Below, piece by piece: positions 27,080 to 35,389 of a stretch of 64,000 nucleotides of DNA. Where the stretch lies: positions 1-64,000 of the forward strand of contig NZ_BNJW01000006.1 in the NCBI RefSeq assembly GCF_015751045.1, given 5' to 3'. A model generated the notes under the pieces. It did not search any database and was not told the DNA's origin. It was given only the letters and a program-made list of their open reading frames with translations. Both the position numbers and the translations under genes were made by a program. The stretch comes from Enterococcus lactis. GTDB taxonomy: Bacteria; Bacillota; Bacilli; Lactobacillales; Enterococcaceae. The first letter of the stretch is position 1. Every line of letters starts with the position of its first letter.

Positions 27080-27976
27080 ATGTATGATGAAAATGAGTGG
27101 GGAGAAAATGTTCGGATGACCCGAAGAAGACAGCAAAAACAGGCAGCACGTAAGCGGATGATCATGATTGGGGCAGCAGTTGCCGTTTTTTTGATCATAG
27201 TAGGAGGAATAGCGGGGCTGTATTTTCACGGGAAAAATTCGTCAGATGCAAAAAGCACGACCGTAACGGAAACAACGACAAAGAAAACAGATGCGAAACA
27301 AACAAGTGAGGCATCGACTGAAACAAAAGAAACACAAACCGCTGAAGAAAAAACAGCAGATGATTTGTCAGAGCAACTCCAAGCAATCGTCAATGATTAT
27401 TCGAAAAAGATGGAAGAAAAGACGCCTGTGTTGATTGAAGAATACCAAACAGAAATCCAGGGAAATCAGGAGGGCATAGCTGGTTTATCCGCAGTTGCTA
27501 ACCAAAAAGCACGTGAGCTCCAAGCTATCTCCGACGAAGGGATCGGGAAGTTACGTGCAGCGTATCAGTCAGCAGATAATAAAGACGGTGTAGCCTTAGA
27601 TACCTTGATCAATCAGCTATCGGCTAACTATACGAATCATGTCGCTAAGATTTCCGACATATATTTGCAGACGAGCGCTTCTCTTCAAGCAGAGTCAACA
27701 AGCACACAAGAAACAGCATCTTCTGAGTCTGAGACGATAGAATCAACAGAAGCTTCTGGAATGCAAGCTCGAACAACGCAAGACACAACAGAAAACACTG
27801 AAACGACTACTAGCAGTACGACGTCACAGGCTGCGACAACTGTTGTTTTGGAAGGAGAAGGCCCAAATCAAATAGCCGAACGAACTGGCGTACCAGTAGA
27901 AACGATTTTGTCACTGAATGGGATGAGTATGGACGATTATTTCCTGACTCCCGGTGAGACACTAAAATTGAATTGA
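27080..27976 (+). CDS. single-pass membrane protein with extracellular LysM domain
   Basis: A 298-residue protein: short basic cytoplasmic N-terminus rich in Arg and Gln, one membrane helix (about 27-48), a long Thr/Ser/Glu/Lys-rich extracellular region, a helical segment with Gln and Ala (about 95-205), a second Thr/Ser linker, and a C-terminal LysM module (about 253-298) with GPNQIAERTGVPVETILSLNGM. It should be anchored in the membrane and bind peptidoglycan. ATG 27080 has GGTGGTG upstream; a TTG 15 bases earlier is less likely. No catalytic domain is seen. Confidence 0.8.
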   Translation: MYDENEWGENVRMTRRRQQKQAARKRMIMIGAAVAVFLIIVGGIAGLYFHGKNSSDAKSTTVTETTTKKTDAKQTSEASTETKETQTAEEKTADDLSEQLQAIVNDYSKKMEEKTPVLIEEYQTEIQGNQEGIAGLSAVANQKARELQAISDEGIGKLRAAYQSADNKDGVALDTLINQLSANYTNHVAKISDIYLQTSASLQAESTSTQETASSESETIESTEASGMQARTTQDTTENTETTTSSTTSQAATTVVLEGEGPNQIAERTGVPVETILSLNGMSMDDYFLTPGETLKLN

Positions 27977-27986
27977 TAAAAGCAAT

Positions 27987-28028
27987 AAAAAGAACGAAGA
28001 CTCCCTTGATGGAAGCTTCGTTCTTTTT
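27987..28028 (+). terminator. bidirectional terminator
   Basis: A perfect 13-bp stem (27987-27999 with 28016-28028) with A and T tracts on both sides serves the LysM gene and the convergent amino acid permease gene, whose stop lies at its edge. Confidence 0.88.
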
Positions 28029-29397
28029 ATTTGGCGGTTCTTTTTTCACGTATAAAGTAATGGATCGTCATGTAAAGCAAGAAAACGAGACCAATGATCA
28101 AAGAAATCCTTGTTTCAGGATTGATAAACATGAAAATCAACACGATAGCTAAAAAAGCAAGTGTCGCATAATTCGTGTAAGGAGACAGCGGCATTTTAAA
28201 AGGATGATCATGCATTTTATCTGCGTGAGTCTTTTTGAAGCGAATCTCACTGATCAAAATCACCACCCAAGGAACCATACCAGGTAAAATACTTGAACTG
28301 TATACGAAGACAAAGATATTTTCGGACTGGTTGATGAACATTGGCAGAAGATAGTTTAAGATCAAACCAATCAAGATTCCGCCTGAGATGGCTACGACAG
28401 GGTAAAAAGGCGCACCATGACGAGATAATTTCAGAAACTTTTTAGACATCTTTCCATTCATCGCAAGTGTATAGACCATACGGCTTGCACTGAAAATGCC
28501 TGAATTGCAACCTGATAATGCCGCTGTAATCACGACAAAATTGATCAACCCTGCAGCAAATGTAATGCCGATTTTAGAAAAAGTTTGGACAAAAGGCGAG
28601 CCAATCTCACTCAATTGATTCCACGGATAAATACTCACGATGATAAAAATGGCACCAATATAAAAAATCAAGATTCGACCGATAGTGGATTGAACAGCTT
28701 CAATGATCGTCTTTTTAGGATTCTCTGCTTCGCCAGCAGTCATTCCGATCAGTTCGATCCCTTGATAGGAAGCAACGACGATCGATAACGCAAAGAAAAA
28801 GCCTTTGACACCGCCAGTGAAGAATCCACCGTTTTTCCAAAGATTTGAGATCCCTACCGCCTGGCCATGATTACCAAATCCAAATAAAATCACCCCAAGA
28901 CCTGCAATGATCATCAAAATGATTGTTATGACTTTGATGATCGAAAACCAAAATTCTAATTCGCCAAACGCTTTGACAGAAATAAGATTTGCCAGCATAA
29001 GAAATAAGACGACAATGATGCCGGGAATAATTGCTGGCAGATTGGGCCACCAATAATTCATATAAGATCCTACAGCGATTACTTCACTTATCCCTACGAC
29101 AATATATTGAAAAATATTACTCCAAGCGGTCAAGTAGCCAGCCACAGGATGGATGTACTCGCTCGCGTAGTTTGCAAAAGAACCAGTCGAAGGATCGACG
29201 TAAAGCATTTCGCCTAAAGCACGCATAATCAAATACAAAAAGAATCCTGCAATCGCATAAGCTCCCATCACTGAGGGTCCTGTCCAGCGTATGGTTGAGG
29301 AGGCACCCATAAACAGACCGACGCCGATCGTTCCACCTAGTGCGATCATTTGGATATGACGGGCACTAAGACTTCGAGTTAACTTTTCTTCTTCCAT
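28027..29397 (-). CDS. amino acid permease (APC superfamily, AAT family)
   Basis: A 456-residue protein with 12 hydrophobic segments. The N-terminal ARHIQMIALGGTIGVGLFMGAS and the first-helix and loop signature GEMLYVDPSTGSFANYASEYI are characteristic of the amino acid transporter family that includes LysP, AnsP, ProY and CycA. The substrate cannot be told from sequence. AGGAG precedes ATG 29397. It is divergent from efaCBA, and the shared upstream region contains two DtxR/MntR-type palindromes. Confidence 0.85.
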   Translation of the reverse strand: MEEEKLTRSLSARHIQMIALGGTIGVGLFMGASSTIRWTGPSVMGAYAIAGFFLYLIMRALGEMLYVDPSTGSFANYASEYIHPVAGYLTAWSNIFQYIVVGISEVIAVGSYMNYWWPNLPAIIPGIIVVLFLMLANLISVKAFGELEFWFSIIKVITIILMIIAGLGVILFGFGNHGQAVGISNLWKNGGFFTGGVKGFFFALSIVVASYQGIELIGMTAGEAENPKKTIIEAVQSTIGRILIFYIGAIFIIVSIYPWNQLSEIGSPFVQTFSKIGITFAAGLINFVVITAALSGCNSGIFSASRMVYTLAMNGKMSKKFLKLSRHGAPFYPVVAISGGILIGLILNYLLPMFINQSENIFVFVYSSSILPGMVPWVVILISEIRFKKTHADKMHDHPFKMPLSPYTNYATLAFLAIVLIFMFINPETRISLIIGLVFLLYMTIHYFIREKRTAK

Positions 29398-29468
29398 ACA
29401 AAAACTCCTTTCGTTGTTGAGTCAACAGGAAAAATAATTAAACGTTTCAATAGATAGTTGTATTATTT

Positions 29469-29482
29469 TTAGGTTAACCTTA
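29469..29482. promoter_or_regulatory. DtxR/MntR-type palindrome, site 1
   Basis: TTAGGTTAACCTTA is a near-perfect palindrome of the type bound by DtxR-family metal regulators (EfaR/MntR in enterococci). It lies 72 bases upstream of the amino acid permease start and 154 bases upstream of efaC. Confidence 0.55.
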
Positions 29483-29538
29483 TTGAACTCTTGATGTGAT
29501 TCTACAGAAAATTTTCATAAAATGCGAGGAAAATTCGA

Positions 29539-29620
29539 AAAAAACTTTTTCATCTTTCTACTTGTAAATGCTTTCCTTTTTAGTTAAACTATATTTAAAT
29601 AAAAAGTTAGGGAAACCTAA
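29539..29620 (+). promoter_or_regulatory. efaCBA promoter with DtxR/MntR-type operator (site 2)
   Basis: TTGTAA and TAAACT are separated by 17 bases, and just downstream TTAGGGAAACCTAA (29607-29620) forms a perfect inverted repeat with a 4-base centre. Its position over the start of transcription and 16 bases before efaC fits manganese-dependent repression by an EfaR-type regulator. Confidence 0.65.
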
Positions 29621-29635
29621 AAAGGAGTGTAGGAT

Positions 29636-30382
29636 TTGGAACGAACGGCCATTGCAATTCAAGACCTTTCAGCCGCTTATCAAGGGAAAACTGTTTTGAA
29701 AACCATCAATTTAACAATAAAGCCACAAAAAATCACTGGTATCATCGGACCAAATGGCGCAGGAAAATCAACATTCATGAAAGCGTTGCTAGAGTTGATA
29801 CCAGCTTCTACTGGTAAAGTCACTTTTTCAGGACAGCCAGTAAAATCAGTCCGTAAAAAAATAGCCTATGTGGAGCAGCGAAGCGAATTGGATCTTTCCT
29901 TTCCAATCGATGTGTTAGGCGTTGTACTTTTAGGGACATATCCATCTTTACGAATCGGACAGCGGCCCGGGAAAAAAGAAAAAGAACGAGCAAGACAAGC
30001 ATTAAAAAAAGTAGGGATGGAAGACTATGCCAAAAGACAAATCAGCGAACTATCGGGTGGTCAGCTTCAGAGAGTTTTTATTGCACGAGCTCTAGCTCAA
30101 GGTGCAGAGTGGATCTTTTTAGATGAACCATTCGTAGGAATCGATGCATTGAGTGAACGAAAAATCTTTGACATCTTGCAAGAGTTGAAGAATTCAGGAA
30201 AAACGATTCTGATCGTCCATCATGATCTTCATAAAGTAGAAGAATATTTCGATGAAGTGGTTCTTTTAAATAAACAGCTGATCGCTTCTGGTCCAGTACA
30301 AGAAGTCTTTACATCAAAGAATCTTCAACTGGCCTATGGTGAGATCATCGGACATTTAGTAAAAGGAGGAGAGAAAAAATGA
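29636..30382 (+). CDS. efaC: manganese ABC transporter, ATP-binding protein
   Basis: A 248-residue ABC ATPase with Walker A GPNGAGKST, signature LSGGQLQRV, Walker B WIFLDEP and the switch His in IVHHDL. The next two genes encode a metal permease and an EfaA-type binding protein, so it powers Mn(II) uptake. Translation seems to start at TTG 29636, eight bases after AGGAG. It overlaps the permease gene by four bases. Confidence 0.93.
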   Translation: MERTAIAIQDLSAAYQGKTVLKTINLTIKPQKITGIIGPNGAGKSTFMKALLELIPASTGKVTFSGQPVKSVRKKIAYVEQRSELDLSFPIDVLGVVLLGTYPSLRIGQRPGKKEKERARQALKKVGMEDYAKRQISELSGGQLQRVFIARALAQGAEWIFLDEPFVGIDALSERKIFDILQELKNSGKTILIVHHDLHKVEEYFDEVVLLNKQLIASGPVQEVFTSKNLQLAYGEIIGHLVKGGEKK

Positions 30383-31218
30383 TCCAATCTTTTATTGATG
30401 GATTGATGAATTATCAATTTCTACAATATGCTTTGGTCACTTCCATGCTTGTAGGACTGGCTTCTGGAGTCATCGGTTCCTTTATTATTTTACGTGGGAT
30501 GTCTTTGATGGGAGATGCTATCTCTCACGCAGTTCTTCCAGGTGTAGCCATTTCTTATATGTTTGGTTTTAGTTACATTTTTGGAGCCACTGCTTTTGGG
30601 ATGTTGACAGCAGCGGTGATTGGTTTCGTGACACAGCGGAGCCGATTGAAAAATGATACAGCGATCGGGATTGTCTTTAGTTCGTTTTTTGCATTGGGGA
30701 TCATCTTGATTTCATATGCTCAAAGTGCGACAGACCTGTATCATATTTTATTTGGGAATGTCTTAGCTGTTAGGGAGAGCGATCTGCTGCTGACAGCACT
30801 AGTCAGCGGAATCGTCTTGATATTTGTTTTTTTCTTTTATAAAGAATTGAAGATCACATCATTCGATCCAACAATGGCAAAAGCTTATGGGCTGAATACG
30901 TCACTGATCCATTATCTTTTGATGTTCTTTTTGACATTAGTCGCTGTAGTTAGTTTGCAGACGGTGGGAACGATCTTGGTGATTGCCATGTTGATCACAC
31001 CAGCTGCCACAGCTTACTTGTTGACGAACCATTTATTGAAAATGATTATCACGGCTGCAGGGATCGGTATGTTCAGTGCCGTTGTCGGCGTATTTTTCAG
31101 TTATAGTTACAATTGGCCATCAGGAGCCACGATTGTTTTAGCATGTACCGCATTTTTTATCCTTGCTTTTTTATTCTCACCAACAAAAGGAATTTTATTT
31201 CAGAAAGGAAGCAGATAG
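30379..31218 (+). CDS. efaB: manganese ABC transporter, permease protein
   Basis: A 279-residue ABC-3 family integral membrane protein with about eight hydrophobic segments. Motifs include GSFIILRGMSLMGDAISHAVLPGVAIS, the typical cytoplasmic helix, and GTILVIAMLITPAATAYLLT. AGGAGG precedes the ATG, which overlaps the efaC stop. It transports Mn(II), and possibly Zn(II) or Fe(II), delivered by EfaA. Confidence 0.93.
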   Translation: MIQSFIDGLMNYQFLQYALVTSMLVGLASGVIGSFIILRGMSLMGDAISHAVLPGVAISYMFGFSYIFGATAFGMLTAAVIGFVTQRSRLKNDTAIGIVFSSFFALGIILISYAQSATDLYHILFGNVLAVRESDLLLTALVSGIVLIFVFFFYKELKITSFDPTMAKAYGLNTSLIHYLLMFFLTLVAVVSLQTVGTILVIAMLITPAATAYLLTNHLLKMIITAAGIGMFSAVVGVFFSYSYNWPSGATIVLACTAFFILAFLFSPTKGILFQKGSR

Positions 31219-32169
31219 ATGAAAACAAAGAAATCACTCTTTTTGATCCTGGCAATTAGTTTATTAGCGTTAGTTGGCTGCGGAAAGCAAACTTCAGATC
31301 AAGCAGACGAAGTAAGTAAAGAAAAGCTGTCAGTCGTGGCAACCAATTCGATCTTGGCAGATATGGCAAAAGAGGTCGGAACAGATAAAATAGATATCCA
31401 CAGTATCGTACCAGTCGGAACAGATCCGCATGAATATGAAGTACTACCAGAAGACATCAAAAAGGCAAGCGACGCAGATGTCATTTTATACAACGGATTG
31501 AATCTTGAAACAGGTAACAGCTGGTTCGATAACTTGATGGAAACAGCTAAGAAAGAAGAAGGAAAAGATTATTTTGCAGTTAGCAAAAATGTAGAACCTC
31601 TTTATTTAACTAGCGGTGAAGAACATACAAAAGCGGATCCTCATGCTTGGCTAGACCTATCTAACGGAATAAAATATGTGCAGGAAATCGCACGTATATT
31701 CTCTGAAAAAGATGCAGAAAATGCGACACATTATAAGCGAAATGCAGAAACATATGTGGAAAAACTAAAAGAATTAGATACACAAGCGAAGGAAAGTTTT
31801 GCTTCTATCGAAGAGAACAAAAAATTATTAGTAACAAGTGAAGGAGCATTCAAATACTTTTCAAGGGCTTATGATTTGCCAGCAGCATATATATGGGAAA
31901 TCAATACAGAAAGCCAAGGCACGCCTGACCAAATGAAAGCAATTATTGATCAGGTAAGAGAAAAAGAAGTGCCAGTTTTATTCGTGGAACCCAGTGTAGA
32001 TCCAAGAAGTATGGAGCGAGTAGCAAAAGAAACGGGTTTGGAAATTTATGATAAATTGTTCACTGATTCTATAGCCAAAGAAGGAGAACAAGGAGATTCT
32101 TACTATCAGATGATGAAATGGAACATCGAAACAATCCATGAAGGTTTATCCCAAACAAAAGAGAGCTGA
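31219..32169 (+). CDS. efaA: manganese-binding lipoprotein, endocarditis-specific antigen family
   Basis: A 316-residue cluster A-I solute-binding lipoprotein. The lipobox LVGCG places the lipidated cysteine at about residue 21. Metal ligands are expected at the His of VGTDPHEYE, the His of KADPHAWLD, the Glu of INTESQGTP and the Asp of EPSVDPRS. The family is known in enterococci as EfaA, an endocarditis antigen and manganese receptor. The start ATG 31219 follows the efaB stop without a gap, and a terminator follows. Confidence 0.95.
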   Translation: MKTKKSLFLILAISLLALVGCGKQTSDQADEVSKEKLSVVATNSILADMAKEVGTDKIDIHSIVPVGTDPHEYEVLPEDIKKASDADVILYNGLNLETGNSWFDNLMETAKKEEGKDYFAVSKNVEPLYLTSGEEHTKADPHAWLDLSNGIKYVQEIARIFSEKDAENATHYKRNAETYVEKLKELDTQAKESFASIEENKKLLVTSEGAFKYFSRAYDLPAAYIWEINTESQGTPDQMKAIIDQVREKEVPVLFVEPSVDPRSMERVAKETGLEIYDKLFTDSIAKEGEQGDSYYQMMKWNIETIHEGLSQTKES

Positions 32170-32212
32170 AAAACGCAAGGTCTGGCTTAAGGAGCGGACC
32201 TTGCGTTTTTTT
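32169..32212 (+). terminator. efaCBA terminator
   Basis: A stem of about 14 bp (AAAACGCAAGGTC with GACCTTGCGTTTT) directly follows the efaA stop and ends in T7. Confidence 0.88.
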
Positions 32213-32309
32213 ACAAGAAACCGGAAAAAAATTATGATGTTTTTCGGCGTACAGATACCCTTTTTGAGAAAATTCCGTTATAGTTAGAGTAAGGAAGGAA
32301 GGTGTGGCT

Positions 32310-33062
32310 ATGAATTTTACACGTAAAGATAAATATACGATTAAAGAAGAAGTATTTCGATTGATTAGCCAGCAAGAAAATACCGACAAGGATCAAGACC
32401 TTCAATTTCTTGAAGCAGAATTAGCTAAATTATTCATAGCAAATCAAAACGAGACAACAGAACCAGATGAAGAGCTGTACATAGGCAAATGGTTGTTTGA
32501 TGAATTTCAGCCTTTAGATGAAAATACCGGTATCGGTTATTTTGTGTTCCTTTCTCCAGTCGGCTTCACACCTGGCGTATTAGTTAAACAAAACGACGAA
32601 ATAACCGTCAAAGCATGGCCTGCTTTGTTTTCAGTAATCAAAGCAGAAGGAGTAATCAAAAAGATCCAGTCGGCCTATTATAAAAGTCAATTTATTGCCA
32701 ACAGCAAATTAATGAATATGTTTTATAACCGTCTAGTAGAAATTGCCAGACCCGGGAAGATCCCGCAAACATTCACGTATACGCAGCAAAAAAATCTCTA
32801 TGAAGAAGTACTGTATTCCCGTGATCTGTCTGAGTTTTCACCTTGGGAAGAGGTAAGACTCCATGAATTGTTAAGTACAAAACCAGTTTCTTTGAATTTT
32901 TTCAACGCATTGGATAACAAAAGAAAATTGATTTCGACAAATTATTGGGAAGTATTTGCTGCAAGAAAAAAATGGATGGAAGAAAAGAAGATTGCTGATC
33001 AGCAGATCCAGTTTGTCCAACTGAAAAAAGAAAAACTATATTATGGATTATACAGCCGTTAA
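32310..33062 (+). CDS. hypothetical protein, 250 aa
   Basis: I do not recognise the family. The protein is soluble-looking, with no signal peptide or membrane helix, rather rich in Phe, Tyr, Lys and Glu. Residues about 1-45 are charged, 60-120 look like mixed alpha/beta (KWLFDEFQPLDENTGIGYFVF), and the end is a basic helix (ARKKWMEEKKIADQQ). ATG 32310 follows GGAAGG. It ends 18 bases before queG in the same direction, so the two are probably co-transcribed, though no functional link is evident. Confidence 0.65.
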   Translation: MNFTRKDKYTIKEEVFRLISQQENTDKDQDLQFLEAELAKLFIANQNETTEPDEELYIGKWLFDEFQPLDENTGIGYFVFLSPVGFTPGVLVKQNDEITVKAWPALFSVIKAEGVIKKIQSAYYKSQFIANSKLMNMFYNRLVEIARPGKIPQTFTYTQQKNLYEEVLYSRDLSEFSPWEEVRLHELLSTKPVSLNFFNALDNKRKLISTNYWEVFAARKKWMEEKKIADQQIQFVQLKKEKLYYGLYSR

Positions 33063-33080
33063 CAGCAAGCGAGGAAGACC

Positions 33081-34232
33081 ATGACATTAAAAGAAGAAAT
33101 CATACAAGAAAGCAAACGATTAGGAATTGACAAGATCGGGTTTACGACGGCGGAGCCTTTTGATTCATTAAAAGAATCGTTGGAAGAGCAAAAAGCAGCC
33201 GGCCACACTTCTGGTTTCGAACACCCAAATATCGATGAGCGTCTTTATCCAGAAATGACATTTGATCAGCCAAAATCAATCATTTCCATTGCTCTTGCGT
33301 ATCCTACTAGAATCCATGAAGAAGTACCTAGGGATGAAAAACGAGGGCAATTTGCTCGTGCCTCATGGGGGATCGACTATCATGATATACTGAGAGACCG
33401 ATTAAATCGATTGATCGAATTCATCCAAACAAGAGCAGAAAAATGGCAAAAAGAAGAGGAATGGCGTCTAGCTCCGCAAGTAGACACTGGGGAACTGATC
33501 GATGTCGCTGTAGCACAGCGAGCTGGATTAGGATTTATCGGCCGAAACGGATTGTTGATCACCGAAGAGTTCGGTTCATTTGTCTATCTTGGTGAGATCG
33601 TCACTAATATCGTATTTGAGCCGGATAAACCAGGAGAGTTTGGTTGCGGTGACTGTATGCGCTGTGTGACTGCTTGTCCGACGAAAGCATTGCTTGGTGA
33701 TGGCAGAATGAATGCACAGCGATGTTTATCTTATCAAACGCAGACAAAAGGGATGATGCCCGAAGAATATCGGAAAAAAATGCGAAATGTCATTTATGGA
33801 TGCGATATCTGCCAGTTAGTCTGCCCTTACAATCAAGGAAAAGATTTTCATTTTCATGAAGAGATGGAACCAAAAATAGATGAAGTATATCCAAAATTAA
33901 AGCCGATGCTGTCGATGTCGAATAAAGACTTCAAGCAGCAATTTGGGCATTTAGCCGGTTCGTGGCGTGGAAAAAAACCTTTGCAGAGAAACGCATTGAT
34001 TGCTTTAGCTAATCTAGGAGATCGAACGGCATTGCCTGAGATTTCAGAATGTTTAACGGATGTCCGCCCTGTCATCAGAGGAACAGCAGCTTGGGCTATT
34101 GGACGTCTAGGAACAAAAGAGCCAGAAAAATGGCTTGATGTATTAGATGAAACATTAGCTAAAGAATCGGAAGAAGTCGTCATAAATGAACTAGAACATG
34201 CACAAAAATTATTGCGGAGAAAGTTAAAATAA
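33081..34232 (+). CDS. queG: epoxyqueuosine reductase
   Basis: QueG reduces epoxyqueuosine to queuosine in tRNA, using cobalamin and two [4Fe-4S] clusters. The 383-residue protein contains both cluster motifs, [16 protein letters not shown] and [11 protein letters not shown], the catalytic Asp in [29 protein letters not shown], and a C-terminal HEAT-like extension (from about 300: [16 protein letters not shown]) as in other Firmicutes. AGGAAG precedes ATG 33081. It is followed by a terminator. Confidence 0.95.
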   Translation: MTLKEEIIQESKRLGIDKIGFTTAEPFDSLKESLEEQKAAGHTSGFEHPNIDERLYPEMTFDQPKSIISIALAYPTRIHEEVPRDEKRGQFARASWGIDYHDILRDRLNRLIEFIQTRAEKWQKEEEWRLAPQVDTGELIDVAVAQRAGLGFIGRNGLLITEEFGSFVYLGEIVTNIVFEPDKPGEFGCGDCMRCVTACPTKALLGDGRMNAQRCLSYQTQTKGMMPEEYRKKMRNVIYGCDICQLVCPYNQGKDFHFHEEMEPKIDEVYPKLKPMLSMSNKDFKQQFGHLAGSWRGKKPLQRNALIALANLGDRTALPEISECLTDVRPVIRGTAAWAIGRLGTKEPEKWLDVLDETLAKESEEVVINELEHAQKLLRRKLK

Positions 34233-34263
34233 AAAAATAGTAAGCATTATTCATTGTTTTTGT

Positions 34264-34297
34264 CCAGTAATTGTTGTAACAATTACTGGTTTTTTTG
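34264..34297 (+). terminator. queG terminator
   Basis: A perfect 12-bp stem (CCAGTAATTGTT with AACAATTACTGG) with a 2-base loop centre runs into T7. Confidence 0.85.
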
Positions 34298-34614
34298 TAT
34301 TTTTTACGTTTTTTTAAGAGGATTTGATAAAAATCAAACATTTTTTTGCTTTTTTTTATGGATTATTGCAGTAAATATTACAGAAAAGATGTTTTTCATT
34401 CAAAAATAAAAAAACATAGAAAAACGATTACTTTGCTTATATAACAACGATCTGATGGTTTTACATCAAAAAAGTTTTTGTTCAAATGTTACAAATATTA
34501 AATAATTCGTCATTTTGTCATTAAATGTCATGATTATTTTACCTATGAAATATTTCTAAATGATAAAGTTAATAGCGTCGAAAGAATAAAAAACGGAGAA
34601 AAAAGGAGTTTAAT
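34298..34614 (+). promoter_or_regulatory. AT-rich upstream region of the secreted LysM protein gene
   Basis: This 317-base gap holds no ORF. It is very AT-rich with several A and T tracts. Near 34508-34532 the motif GTCAT occurs three times (TCGTCATTTTGTCATTAAATGTCAT), and the last two TGTCAT units are 10 bases apart. This resembles, but does not match in spacing, the TGTWAH-N5-TGTWAH site of the cell-wall regulator WalR. AAAGGAG precedes the next gene. Confidence 0.35.
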
Positions 34615-35223
34615 ATGAATTCATTTAAGAAAATTGTTTTAGGTACAACTTTTGCTGCTGGTGCTACTGCAATGTTTGTAGGAACTACAAATGCTCACGC
34701 TGATGAAGTTTACACAGTAAAATCAGGTGATTCATTATCTAAGATTTCACAAAAATTTGCAGGAGACAACTCAATGATCGATGCAATTGCTGAAAAGAAT
34801 TCAATTGCAGACATCAACCGCATTTATGTTGGTGAACAATTAACAATCCCAACTTCAAATGATTCTTCAGCAACAACAGAAAGCAACACAACAGAAAATA
34901 CAGCATCTACAACTGAAACAGCAACGCAAGAACATACATACGTTGCACCTGTTGAAACAGTTGAAGTAGCTCCTGCTGCCCCAGCTGCTGCAACGGCGCC
35001 AACTTCAAGCTCTGCAAAAGAATGGATCGCACAAAAAGAATCAGGCGGTTCATACACAGCTACTAACGGACGTTACATTGGCCGTTACCAATTAGATGCT
35101 TCATACTTAAACGGCGACTATTCAGCTGCCAATCAAGAACGTGTAGCAGAACAATACGTAACATCTCGTTATGGTTCATGGGATGCTGCTAAAACATTCT
35201 GGTTAGCAAACGGTTGGTACTAA
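34615..35223 (+). CDS. secreted LysM protein with C-terminal transglycosylase-like domain
   Basis: A 202-residue exported protein. The signal peptide probably ends at AHA-29, followed by a LysM module (about 32-77; EVYTVKSGDSLSKISQKFAG), a Thr/Ser/Ala/Pro linker (about 80-135), and a C-terminal domain AKEWIAQKESGGSYTATNGRYIGRYQLD resembling the small resuscitation-promoting-factor/IsaA/Apf-like lysozyme fold, with Glu in QKESGG as candidate catalytic acid. It likely acts in cell-wall remodelling. Codon use is strongly biased to frequent codons, suggesting high expression. AAAGGAG stands before the ATG. Confidence 0.87.
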   Translation: MNSFKKIVLGTTFAAGATAMFVGTTNAHADEVYTVKSGDSLSKISQKFAGDNSMIDAIAEKNSIADINRIYVGEQLTIPTSNDSSATTESNTTENTASTTETATQEHTYVAPVETVEVAPAAPAAATAPTSSSAKEWIAQKESGGSYTATNGRYIGRYQLDASYLNGDYSAANQERVAEQYVTSRYGSWDAAKTFWLANGWY

Positions 35224-35244
35224 GCCGATAAAAGAAAAATGATG

Positions 35245-35284
35245 AAACCGAGAGTCTTGTTTATTCAAGTTCTCGGTTTTTTTT
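35245..35284 (+). terminator. terminator of the LysM protein gene
   Basis: A 9-bp perfect stem (AAACCGAGA with TCTCGGTTT) followed by a T tract, 20 bases after the stop codon. Confidence 0.85.
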
Positions 35285-35389
35285 ATGAAAAATAAATGAT
35301 TTGTTTCCCTCTGCACAGCAGTACAAATAAAAACTCGGATAATGTATAATAAAGAAACCGCTTTTTTGTTTAGGGGAGGAGGAGGAGCG

